DNA of 64,000 nt from Otis tarda (Eukaryota; Chordata; Aves; Otidiformes; Otididae), in contig CM048553.1 of assembly GCA_026413225.1 (NCBI GenBank), positions 143,166,690-143,230,689 of the forward strand, read 5' to 3'. A model generated the notes under the pieces. That model saw only the letters and a list, made by a program, of their open reading frames with translations. It was not told the origin of the DNA and searched no databases. Positions 47,394 through 58,975 of this stretch are shown here, in pieces. The translations under genes were made by a program, and so were the position numbers. How positions within the stretch are numbered: the first letter of the stretch is position 1; each line of letters starts with the position of its first letter.

Positions 47394-50229
47394 GCACCAC
47401 ACTTCAGAGCTGCCCAGCTGGAGCAACTCGCATGTACCTCCTTAGCCATACAGCAGAGCCTTAGTGCCCTTACCCTTAGTCTCTGTTGACTGCCCCTATA
47501 AACATCAAATCCCCCATCATGCAATTGCTAACTGTTATCCTCACTGATCACAGGTGTCAGTCAGGTTTTAAGCAGCAAAATTGCATTGGCATCTGAAGAT
47601 TTAATTAGGCCTGCCTGCTACTGTCTAAGTCCTATCTGAATCCGCAAACTAGGTGATCCTCTGCCTGCATTGACAGAGGGGCACAAACTAAGATGCATTT
47701 TCAGAATATACTATCCATGCTGTTCCATGTCCTCTATTCTGCATGTAACAATCAGATATTCACTGGCCAGAGGGAAGCACCAGATCAGGACACTGTTACA
47801 CAGCTGTGGAAACCCGTACTCTAGGCACTGATGCCACAAATCCTGGAGTTACTGCTGCCTCTGCCTCTACACTTATTTAATAATTCCCCATACATCTTCA
47901 GCCTCACAATTGCTTGTTCTGTGCTTTGTAGCAACATGTACTTACACATCTGTGCATCCTGTTGCCTAAAGCTAAGTCTAGAGAGCAGATGGTCTGCAGC
48001 TGTACCATTGTGTGCTCTGGTTTCATCCATATTTCTGAAGTTGAACTGTACCCATTTAAGTGGGGTATCTCAGGTTAGGGAGGAGGCTGGTAGGGAAGCT
48101 CTGAGCAACAGAGCAGAAAAGCAGCACTGTCAGTGTAGGACACAGCCTTTTCCCACCCAGAACCACTGCAGCACTCCTAGGCATGTGCATAGACATAGCA
48201 TGGGTTTGGTTGTGCTGCAGTTTTGAAGGTGAGCCATGCTGGCCCCTGGGATATGTAAGCTTGTCTCTGTATGAAGGAGCTGGTGTGATTGAAGAGTCAC
48301 TTACTGTCCTTACCGAGCAACCTCACTGGTGCATGACTGATTTATGCCACTGTCTGTTGTGCTTCACACATAAAAAACATGAGTTTAAGCACTTTGGTAA
48401 GCACTGTTAAAAATTAGGCCATAGTATCTGACCTGACATTTCTATCATTATTTTCTTTATTTTGTGGTTATGTGAAATTAGTTGATTATAATAGACTTAG
48501 GATCAAGTGCTGTGAATGTGAAATCCACACTGAATTTAGAAACCCATGGGCATGATCCATTCATTTTGGTGATATCTGCTCTGATAGAGTGCAGTGTGTT
48601 CTCTGCTTGTAGTCAAAGACAGACAAAACTGCTATTTCAATTCTCAGGCAGCATGTCAAGTTCACACTAGGAATTTTGCCCACTCTCAGACAAGATCTGA
48701 AACAGAAACAAACCACATAATCTCTGTCTTTGATGTGGCATCACAGCAAACACAGCTTGGGACCCTTGAGGATTCATAAGATATTTTTGGCTTATTCCTG
48801 ACCACCTCCTGTTATAATCTGCAGTCATGGTGCATCCTGTACCCTGAGTCTTTACAGCTTCTTCCATGTGCGAGAAACTTCCACTTTCTAAGGGGGTATG
48901 TCACTGTCACAGCCTTAGCCTGACTCTGAGGTTTTGCAGTTCTTAGTGGCTCATACATATTCCAGGAAAAAAAAACCTCCAACACTTTATCCCTCATTCA
49001 GTAAGTTTAGTCATTCCTGTGTATACAGCTTCAGTAACACAAGTGCTTTATTGTAAGAGTAGGCAGATTTGAGGAATTTTTCTTGGTAATGGTACAGAAT
49101 GTGTATTTATAGAAGAACTTGTAGAGGAAGGTGCTGCTTCAGTTTCCCATAACTATGTTTGCAATTTATTTGTTTAAAATGTATAGAAAAAATTGAATTG
49201 GTTTGCTTGTCAATGTTCCTAGACACGTTAAGATGGCATTGCAGGAAGACAGCAAAGATTTTGTGTCAGTTCTTTGTACTATCTAAGATGATTTAAAGTC
49301 TTTTTTTTTTTTTCTTCCCTGGAGAATGCCTTCAGCACAGGGCAACTTCAGGAAGGGCTAAGGAGCGAAGGAGAAGCAATATATTCTGGTGCCCCTGAGG
49401 CCAGATCATTACAGCCATGAGAGTAAGGAGCAGCATCGCACCTGCGGAATTTGGACAGTTTGTTGTCAGCATGTGTAAGAAGCTCAACGCACCCCTAAAA
49501 GCAGGCCTCAGAGATGACTTTGCTGGTGTATATTTAGATTGTGCTTAGCTGCAGCTCCTTGCAGATCTGCTTCTGCTCATGCAGCTGCTGGTCCCACCTT
49601 CCCTAGTGTGGATACAACTATTTAGGCAAAAACATAGCTTAATTGAAAAGATAACCATTTTCTGTTATGTGTTATTTTCAGCCCAGATTTATTCCCTGTT
49701 CATCATCTGGACTCCCAAATGTGATGTCCTCACTTGGCAGTGAAGTAAAGGAAAAGGAAGGAAAGAGTAGCATCATCTAGTGTCCTGCATTTTTCTGTGA
49801 AAGCATAGAGACCAAGGGATGGATTAATTTGACCCAAGTGGTCACCTAGATTCCCTTTATAGCAGATGGAAGGACACAAGCAGCTGCGCCATATGACTTA
49901 TTTCATCCTAAAGCAGTCAGGACAAATTTCACCCTACATGTGCACATTGTCCATAAAGAGAATTGCGAGTGGCAAGCACACATGCTGAGATGTAATAGCA
50001 GATGAGGCCAGTCACACTCCTACAGCCTCTCAGGACCTGAAGGCAGTACTGCAGGGCTCTTGGGGCCACCAGTATGTCAGGCTCACCTAATCGCTCTGAG
50101 ATGCCAAAGTAATTTTGAATGTTGTCCTTATTTTTTTTTCTTGACAGAGTAGATTAAAAGGATTTTCATGCACCACCACAGGCTGGGGGCCAACTGGCTG
50201 TGAAGCAACTTTGCAGAGAGAGTCCTGGG

Positions 50230-50885
50230 AGCGCAGACAAGTGGCTGCCCTTGAGCCACCGATGTGCCCTTGCAGCAAGGAAGATAACATGTCCTGGGCT
50301 ATATTAGGTTTCATGCTGCAAGCAGGTCGAGCGAGATGATTCTTCCCCTCCACTGAGGACTGGTAAGGCCCATCTGAAGTGCTGTGGGCAGTGCTGGGCT
50401 CCCCAGTACAAGAGATACAAGGACATACTGAAGCAAGTCCAGTGAAGGGTCCAGAAGATGATTAAGGGACTGGAGCATCTATCATACAGGGAGAGGCTGA
50501 GAGAGCTGGGGACATTAAGGCTGGAAAACCAATGGCTCAGGGGGATCCTATCAGTGTGTGTAAATACCTGATGGAGGGGTGGGCGTAAAGAAGAGGAGCC
50601 AGACTCTTCTCAGTGGTGCCCAACGCAGGGACAAGAGGCAATGGAGGCACACTGAAATAAAGGAAATACCATTTCAACATAAGAAAAAAATATTTTTACT
50701 GTTTGGTTGGTCAAATAGTTTCTGAGACAGGTAGTTGAGTCTTCCTCCTTGGAGATATTCAAAACCTGACTGGACACGATCCTGAGCAATCTTCTGTAGT
50801 CGATCCTCCTCTGAGCAAAAGGTTGAACTGGATGACCTCCAGAGCTGCCTGCCAGCCTCAAGTGCTCTTTGATTCTGTGATTTTT
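50230..50885 (+). mobile_element. CR1 fragment, longest of the + strand copies
   Basis: Ordered CR1 words include TCCTGGGCTATATTAGG, AGCAGGTCGAGCGAGATGAT, GTGCTGGGCTCCCCAGTACA, AGAAGATGATTAAGGGACTG, GTAAATACCTGATGGAGGGG, CTTCTCAGTGGTGCCCAACG, CTTGGAGATATTCAAAACCT and the end TTTGATTCTGTGATTTT. The GATTCTGTGA tail marks a different subfamily from the copies that end in GATTCTATGA. Several small indels break ORF2. Confidence 0.93.
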
Positions 50886-51890
50886 TTAAGACCTGGTTTT
50901 AAAACATTTTTCCTTCACATTGTCATTGCTGGGAAGCATTAAGCTTTTCTGGCTGTCTCAATGATACGTCAGTAACAGTCAACATGGTTCACTTCGAAGA
51001 GTTAGATGAACTTTGAATTTTCTGGGCTCAGAATAGGTCATTTAGGGTATGTGTTTCATTTTTACTCTTATCTTGCTGATGAGCAGCTTTATTTCCATTT
51101 TAATATGTATATTTGTCTAGAAATATCTTTGAGCTTTAAAGTTAGCAAAGAGTTCATAAATAAACACTGAACAACATCCCTTGCTATTTTTAATGTTTTG
51201 CTGTTACGGAGTCTGGTGGTAAAACCACTCAAATTTTTTCAACTTTTAAGGAGAGATTCAGAACAGACCAAAGCAGTCAGAGCACACTGGCCAGCAAAAC
51301 CATGTTTGCATTAACAGAGCATCACAAAACCAGCCAAGCTTTACTTGTCTTTAGTTCCAAAATGTCTCATTTCTTTAGCACATTCTGTTATAAAGTCCAA
51401 TATTTTGTGAGGAGCAGAATAGCTCTAGTTCCTCTTATTCACGTGTCTCTGATTCACTACAGAACATCCAAGCATTACAGGTCAATGGTAAGAATCAGAC
51501 AAGAGAAAACTTCTGTCGACTACAATGTCATATAAAATAATCAATGAAATAGTCATTATTTAGGGTGTTTACAATGTAATCTTTTTTTAAACCTAGTTGA
51601 CACGTAAGACTACTCTGCCTCTAAACTCCAGCTAAAGTTTGGAGGGTCTGTGTTTTTGCACTACCAGTCTCATTTGAGACACATTCAAAACAAGGAAAGG
51701 ACATGTGATGAAGCTCTTAAAGGCTCCAGAGTTGACATGAAAAATGGATGAACAGATTCACATGGCAGTTCTTCGGAAGCTCAAGAAGCAAGAGTTAGCA
51801 AAGCATGTGCCCTATTTTCCAAACATTAAGCCCTTCACATATCAAAGTCAGGATGTGACAGTGTGACAGTCTGAATGAATCGACAGCTGG
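50886..51890. other. Intergenic DNA
   Basis: AT-rich with no supported gene or repeat. An open frame at 51302-51535 has no family features. Confidence 0.5.
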
Positions 51891-51894
51891 ATGG

Positions 51895-52190
51895 GTAAAA
51901 AACTGATTGGGTGGTCAGGTTCAGGGGACAGTGGTTAAGGGGCCATAATCCATCTGGATGCTGGTAAGTAGTGTGCTGTAGGGGGGGTCTATCCTGGGAT
52001 GTGTCCACTTAAATACCTTTACAGACGACCTGGAGGAGGTGGTGGAGTCTGCTCTCATCAAGTTTGCATACAACACCAACGTGCCTGAGGGCTGTGCTGC
52101 CATTCAGAGGCACGTAGCAAGGCTGGAGAAACGGGCCACAAGGACAAATTCAGCAAAGGCAGATGCGAAGTTCTATACCTGGAGAGGAAT
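51895..52190 (+). mobile_element. CR1 ORF2 internal fragment
   Basis: GACGACCTGGAGGAGGTGGT, TCATCAAGTTTGCATACAAC, CCTGAGGGCTGTGCTGCCAT and AGGCTGGAGAAACGGGCCAC match the CR1 reverse-transcriptase region downstream of the catalytic motif (KFADDT-type context, here decayed to KFAYNT). The copy stops where the next fragment begins and lacks a 3' end. Confidence 0.75.
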
Positions 52191-52255
52191 AGTAGAATCA
52201 TGAAATAACAGGATAATTCAGGTTGGAGTGGATCTAGCCCAGTGTCCCTCTGGGT
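52191..52255 (-). mobile_element. Decayed CR1 3' terminus, reverse orientation
   Basis: AGAATCATGAAATAACAGGA followed by TAATTCAGGTTGGAGTGGAT resembles the reverse complement of a CR1 tail plus the start of its 3' UTR. It directly adjoins the + strand fragment before it, which suggests nested insertion or rearrangement. Confidence 0.6.
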
Positions 52256-55200
52256 AGGGCATTTGGGAGAGTATGGACATCAGTGTCCAGGAAGTGTGGC
52301 TGGGATGGGAGGCTCTTCAGTTTGACACAACACATGTTTGAGAAACCACTCACCTTTTATTAGATTCAAGTTCTGAAGCACAAATTATGGTGAAAATTCA
52401 ACCTACAGGATTAAGGCATAAAGACTACTTGGCAGAATTTATTGCATTTAATAGTTTGCTATAGGACTAGCTCCTGGTTTTGGTGTAAAACAGAAGTATT
52501 TGAAGCACTATGAAACAGTAGGGGTTTCATGGTTTTTTTTTTTTTTTTTCACACGACAGTGCATACCAGCCACTCTAAATAATCTGTGGACAGGTTGTCT
52601 GGGGTGTGTATTGTCCATGCTGACTCCTGATATTATGCCTGAGAAAGGCATTTCCAGGGCTTCAGAAGCCAGTAGCTGCCTGGAACAGGGCATGGGCTCT
52701 GCCAGGCATGGGCTGCTGCCACATGGGGCTGGTAGCACAGAGAGCTCAGGATGGTGGCAGGCCACCCACAGTACAAACCCAGGCTGGCTTTTCAGCAGGG
52801 ATCAGCCAAGACCATAGGCTGGCAGCAGAGGTGGTGGAAGTGGCAGTCTTGGAGTCCCCAAAGGAGAAGTGGGGAGAGAAAGGACATGGGGAAGGAGCAG
52901 GGAGGGCACGGAGCTGGAGGACAGCCAGGAGGAGAGCTCAGTGAGTGTCTGCACTTCCACAGCCCTGTGGGAGTTTGTCAGCACAGCATGAGCACAGGGG
53001 CCACGTCCCTGTCTGTGTCTCAGAGAGCTGGTGGGGACCGAGGAACACCACAGGGCTCTCCAGCAACAGTGGGCGGCTCTGCAGGCAGCTCCCCACCACT
53101 GGGCAAGCATCACTGTCCCAACTCCCATAGTACCTCTGGTATCCAGGTCTGCCCCACACCCTCCTTTAAAGCAAATGTGCAAACTGTCTTGGACCATAAC
53201 TTTTACTTCCATAGGGATTCACTGTATGTTGATAGACTTAGACTGACTTCAGAGTTTCTGTCTCAGATGAATGTGGCTTTATCCACACCCTTGTTTCTCC
53301 AAAATAATTGATGTGGTGGCTCATGAATGGCTGTGCCATGCTGCCCTACTGGTTGCATTGGTGCTGGTGAAGGATCGCGTGGTTATTTCCCATCTGGCGG
53401 CTGGTAGGTGGCACTCAGCATAGCTGCTTGGGTGCTCCAGCCTCACTGTCTCAGGGCAGAGCCTCAACCACCTTTCTGGGCTGAGTTTGTTGTGGATCTG
53501 TCAAATCCAAAGCATGTTTGGATAAAACCTAAATCCCTCTGTTGGTTACAGTCTGAGTCAAGAGTACTGTCCAGGTTGACTCCAAGGACAGCAGGACAGA
53601 CTGAAAAGTCCTCAAAATATAAATGTTTCCAGTGACAGCTGTCAATGATTTACAAACCACTATCCACATTGACAACTAGCACATGGATAATAAAGAATAC
53701 ACTTAAGACAAAACATTTTGTACAATTACTGTTTCCTCAGATGGTCATATTATGTTGCTCAGAAATGTAGTCTATTCTGTTGCTTAACTGCTCTGCTTGT
53801 GTTAACACAAATGACTACTTTTGTCACCAGTTGGCTAAACTAATGCAGAGCTTGGAAAACACATTTCCTGAGCTAATGGCAGGAACAAATAGTCACAGAA
53901 TAGTGAACTATTTACACATTTCTCCTTTGGGATACAAAATTCAGAATAATTACCCCAAAGACAAAAGATGCTGTACTAGAGTTTTAATTAAAAACAAAAA
54001 CAAAATAAAATGCACACAATAATTTTTAGTTTGGGAAATAGCAATAAGTCCCATTCTTTTTTGCCACATAGGCTAATAACTGGTGTTGATGTGATGCATT
54101 TGTATCACTAAAGCAATTTATCTCAACTTTTTTTTTAAGTAAAGAACTTAAACTTTGAGGGAAAAGATCCACAGGCCATTTTGTATGGTCTTCCAAGTAT
54201 TGGTTAGCCATTTAAAGAGAGAGAAACAATTAACTTAAGTACTTCATAGATAGATAAACAAAATTCTAACATTCTGCAAAAATCATAATTTTACAGCTAT
54301 ATTAAAAATAGTAGTTAAGCTTGGGGTGTGGGCAGAACACATCCTGGCCAGCTGCATGGAGATACACCTGCAAAGACTTTTAACATCAGTTTAGTGTAGT
54401 TTGAGAGCATATTTTGCAGTCATCTTGGGATGAAGTATGACTGGCGAGCCCTGGGGTACATGCTGAATAACCCTGATTTGAGATAGAAAGAGCAGTGGAC
54501 TCTTTTGCCATCGGATACCCCAGAAAGATCGTGTCTGCTCAGCCAGACGCACCTTAGGGCACTGTCTGCACCGAGTGCTGTCATTAATGTGTATCACATT
54601 GGTATCCACCATGTACAACCAGTCGAAGAGATGCTTTGCTCTCATTGCTTAAAACATTCTGACAAGCGCAAAGAAGATATTTCAAGCTGTAAAAGGGTCT
54701 TATTTTTTTTTTCTGACACACAGGCACACCCTGTCATTCTGAAATTTAAAAAAAAAAAACATTAAACACAAGGACATATGAGAAAGGGACATCAAAGAAG
54801 ATCCCTAAAGCGTAGGTAGGTATTTTACTGACAAAAAGGCAAGAAGACTTCAAATATATGTAGAGTTATTACACAGCTTTACATATGCATGAGGCAAAAT
54901 CCTCCAAATGATCCCTTGGGAAGCCAACTCCTCTCTCCCAACACAAGTCCAGCTGTCGATAGCCAAGCCAGCAAGTGACTTTTCTTTATGTTATATAAAA
55001 AAGGAGAAATGTAGCCTGGACAGGAAAAAAATAAATCCCAAAATCCAAACAAACAGAAAAAAAACCCCAAAACCCAAGGAAGAGAGGGAGCGACCATGGT
55101 CCCAAGAATGCAAGGCAAAGCAGGGAGGAGGGTCACCACCCATTCCTTACTTTCTGCCCATTCTGCTGTGCTGTCTTGCCCCAGGACTATCTGGTCTGCC

Positions 55201-58200
55201 CTTCACAGCACAAGGTCTGCTAATTTTTTTTTCTTCATAATACATATAGAAATTTAGTTGGGAAGCCTGACTGCACAGCTGACACTAGCTGTGGGGTTGG
55301 AGAGGGGAGAGCCCCCAACTCTGTCTGAAGAGGGAACTATATATGTGAACGACCATGGCATGAGAGTGGACCAGGGCTAGCGGCCAAGGCTAAAGCTCTC
55401 CTTCCTCCCCCCTCCTTGGAAAGTTCTTAAAAATAGCTAGTTTGGTTTTTTCATCAGTTCCGCTACCAGTTCAGCATCTCCTCTCCATTGTGCAGGGGGA
55501 ACTCCAGGGAGCTGGCAGGGCTGAGTGCTGCAAAAGTGCTGTTCTTTGGGCTTTTGGCTGGAGGCAGAGAGGGCAACATCTGTGATGCACGTAACAGCTC
55601 TCACCCTGTAGCAGGGTTCAAGGGAATCTGTCCACCATGGCAGATCTGGCCTGCATCTTTTTACATGGAAACTGAGACAAGCCCTTTTCAGCCAGTTTCT
55701 AAGGTATTTCAGGCTGAGGAATACAACCATAATCTCTGCATGGCAATTCTGTGATACAAATCCTGTTTATGATTATATTTCCAACTAAGGTAAACAGCAA
55801 ATACTATTTTGATTACTGAACTAGCCAAATCTGCAATTTTTTTGCTTTCATCTTGGATTGAAATTCCTGGAAGTGGTGACCCAGGATTAACAAAGGAGGT
55901 TTGTGAAGCTCTAAAACACTTCTGCTTAAATTTCCAGACAAGAGTATGGCCAGACCAAGAAAGCACCTAGGTTGGCTGGTAGCTAAGCAGCAGGTCTAGT
56001 GGGGATGGTAGCAACAACCTGACAAGGGGTTCATTCATGGCTTCATCCTGATACGGAGGACAGAGTATACAGAAAGGAAGTTTGGATGTTTGAGAAAAGT
56101 ATAAGGATCTGAAAGACCTCGTGATTTGAAGGAAATGCCTTGTGTGCAACAAGGGGTCTCTGGGCGAAAGGTAAAACTCCAAAGTACTGTCAGGAGTGGG
56201 GAAGCGTGGAGGCATGAGAAGGTGTATTTTATTGTTTAGTCTGGATCTATGGTTTCTTTGGGTTGTATAAAGAAAGGAATCATTAATTTATTAGAAGTGT
56301 TAACATAGTTTGTATGTCTATGAGACATTGTACGTCTTAATTGAAAACTATATTTTCTGCTTGGATGGAGGACTGGAGCTGCAGGAAATGGTCAGTTCCA
56401 ACTGTCCTAAAGTTTTGCCAGAAAGAGGACAAACCAATTGGCTCAGACCAGATAGCCCCTACATAAATTCCACTGATATAAAGAACTAGGCCTTTTCTCT
56501 TGCTAGCAACATCAGGCCTGTGGCACTTACAAAAAAAAAAAAAAAGTCTCTCATTAAAACTGTGAAAGGAACTAATTATATCTTAACAGAATGAACATGC
56601 AAAAAGCTATAGGAAACGAAGAGTTAATACATAACAGACTTCCATAGTTACTAGGGCTCATTATACTGAAGGAAGATTAAACTCTCCATGGCATTAGTAT
56701 TCTTAATAAATGGTAGCAAATCAATTTGACTAAAAGCATGACGAGCTTTTTTTTCTTTCCTAATCTGAGCTGTACTGTCTATCTAATGGCTAAGTAACTA
56801 AGATATAAATCTTCTTATGAAACTTCAGTGAAACAAGGGATATATTCACCGACTTTTACTGAGAAGACGTGGTTACTGTTCCTCTTACAGACATTTCACC
56901 TTGTTAATATTTAAGCAATCTCCACAGAAATGATAAAGAAAATAGAATTAAAGCTTTCAGTGTAATTGTGATGAAGGGAGAAGATCCATCAGGAATTGGT
57001 AAATCAGAAAAAAATGAAGAGTAATTACTATATATTGAGCATCTTCCTTTATTCCCATCCAATTGACTCCAACATTTACAGCATGCCAGAAACAAAGAAT
57101 ATGCAGTAATTCTGTCACAGCACTTATATTTTCTTTGGGATCATCGAAAAGTACACAATAGGAGATTTGTCAGCTAGGATCAAGATTTTCAGCAGGAGTT
57201 ATTGATTTTAATTATCATATGGCAGAGCTTTTAGCATATAACATGATCTACATTTCAGATTTTTAGCATATCCCAGGCTAACTCTTTGCAAAGTACTTCT
57301 CTACTGATGCAGGTCCTCACAGGGGAGGAACCAGCCTCAGGCCCTCTCCCTGTCCTGCTTCCAGGCAGCTTGGCTGGTGTCTCCAAACAAAACTTATTAG
57401 TGTCATGGCTATTATCAAGCTCTTTCAGCACAGTGTAATTCAGCCCATTAGCAATTACAGTTCAACACAAATGTGTCCTCAAGACAACTACCTTTCCTAT
57501 AAATCTTTGTTAAAATTAGTTTTTAACTATATTTTCCTGGTGCTGGCATATGATCTGTATTGGAGAGTACTTGGAGAAAACTCAGGCTCTGGCTGGCTAA
57601 CTTCAGCTGGAAAGTTGTTTTCTTCAAAGCCTCCTCACACCCTTGTTTTCTGTCAAATGTCCTATTACCTGTGAAATCTTTCATGCTGCAATCTATTCAC
57701 TGATCATAAAATGTATGTTTCACCAAATTTTCCCATATTTACTGAATGTTTTGTAGTTCTAAAGTGGCTTATCTCATCTTGAGCACAGTCTTTGCTTGAT
57801 TGCGGGAAAGGAAATGGCTGATTAGCTGTTTTCTTCCTAAAAAAAAAAACAACAAACAAACAACCAACAAATGTTGATAAATGGTAATGGAAGTTGTGAT
57901 TACTGAAGAAAGGATAATGTACTGTAAGTCTGAATGTTGCTTTTGATAGAAATGCAGAAGGAGGTGAATTTGCTAGAATAGAAACTTTTTCTTATAAATC
58001 ACATACTTTAACATTTATTGTTGGTTTTTATATTTCTCTTCATTAGATGCATGCTAAGAGTGCTGATCTGTAACAACACAAATAATTAATTGCTGCAATC
58101 ATTGTACCAGACTTATTTGAAAACTTAGAATGAATTTGTTTAAGGTATCAAAAAATGATACAACGACCAAAAATTTATTCCATTCTCCCTCTTTGCAGCC

Positions 58201-58790
58201 AACTAGCGGTACTGTCCTGTATTTACTGTCATCAATAAGAAAAAACTTTTTCTTTTACTTTTACACTACACCAAATTTCTCTGAAAATGTCATACAGCTA
58301 ATCCTCTGATTTTATTAGTGAATTTGGGGGTCAAAAAATGTCTGGGTAGGTCAGAAGAAAAGCAGCATCCTACCTTTCAGGTTTTATCACTGGGAGCTCA
58401 TTTTTTACTGCTGTAGTAACATTATTTATAAATAAACATTTAACTTTTCCATATTTGAGTTATCTTTTTCCTTCTGACCAGAAATGTCGAGCTGCAACTT
58501 CCAGTTGGTATAATGTATGCCTTCTTTCTTTGCTTGTTTCAATAAAGAATAATCTAATTGTCAGGCAAACCAAATAAACTAAAAAAAAAAGGAAAAAAAT
58601 TCCTTTACAGAAGCTATAATGGCCTGATATGAATCCTTCCCATCTCACTTTGTCATCATTCTTATTGTGGCTCCTTCCCAGGATAGCTCTGCTAATATTT
58701 GTCTTCTCTCTGTGCCCTTGGACATTCTGCAGCTCAGGGCCCTGCTGAGGCAGAAATGGGAACATCACTTTCACAGTGGTGCTGTTTGTG
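52256..58790. other. Intergenic DNA with a GC-richer patch
   Basis: The interval 52560-53480 is GC-richer and holds a 186-codon + strand frame (52751-53311) with no family features; frames on the other strand overlap it. Poly-T or poly-A runs lie at 52531-52549, 54742-54760 and 56530-56545. A CA/A-rich low-complexity tract lies at 57840-57871. No supported exon. Confidence 0.45.
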
Positions 58791-58975
58791 AATCCCCCGC
58801 CTTGTAAGGGCTCCTAAGAGCCTGCCTGCAGAGGAGGATTGTCACAGGGAGGGTCAAGGTTAAGTTTTAGGACCATATATAGGATGATCACTCTCTGCTG
58901 TCCTCTCTCTCTCTTTCTCTTTTCTTTCTTCATCTTGCTAAAATAAAGGTGACACTACCCCTTTCCACATCCATG
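58790..58975 (+). mobile_element. Possible solo LTR remnant
   Basis: The sequence shows a retroviral-LTR-like order: CCATATATAGG (TATA box at 58876-58881), then a CT-rich stretch, then CTAAAATAAAGGTGACACTA (AATAAA at 58942-58947), about 65 bases apart. This spacing suits the U3/R layout of avian LTRs. I cannot define TG...CA ends or a target-site duplication, and no internal retroviral coding sequence is present. It may be a chance array. Confidence 0.3.

Larger units (their letters stand above)
39083..50225. other. Long intergenic stretch without a supported gene
   Basis: Items seen are an (AG)n microsatellite at 42411-42433, an A-rich tract near 44803-44818, a 9-bp hairpin palindrome at 46241-46260 (CACATTTTA, TG, TAAAATGTG), and a 31-base-period direct repeat at 47346-47393. 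ORFs of up to 131 codons (for example 47831-48226) have no family features. I recognise no transposon in this stretch. Confidence 0.45.
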
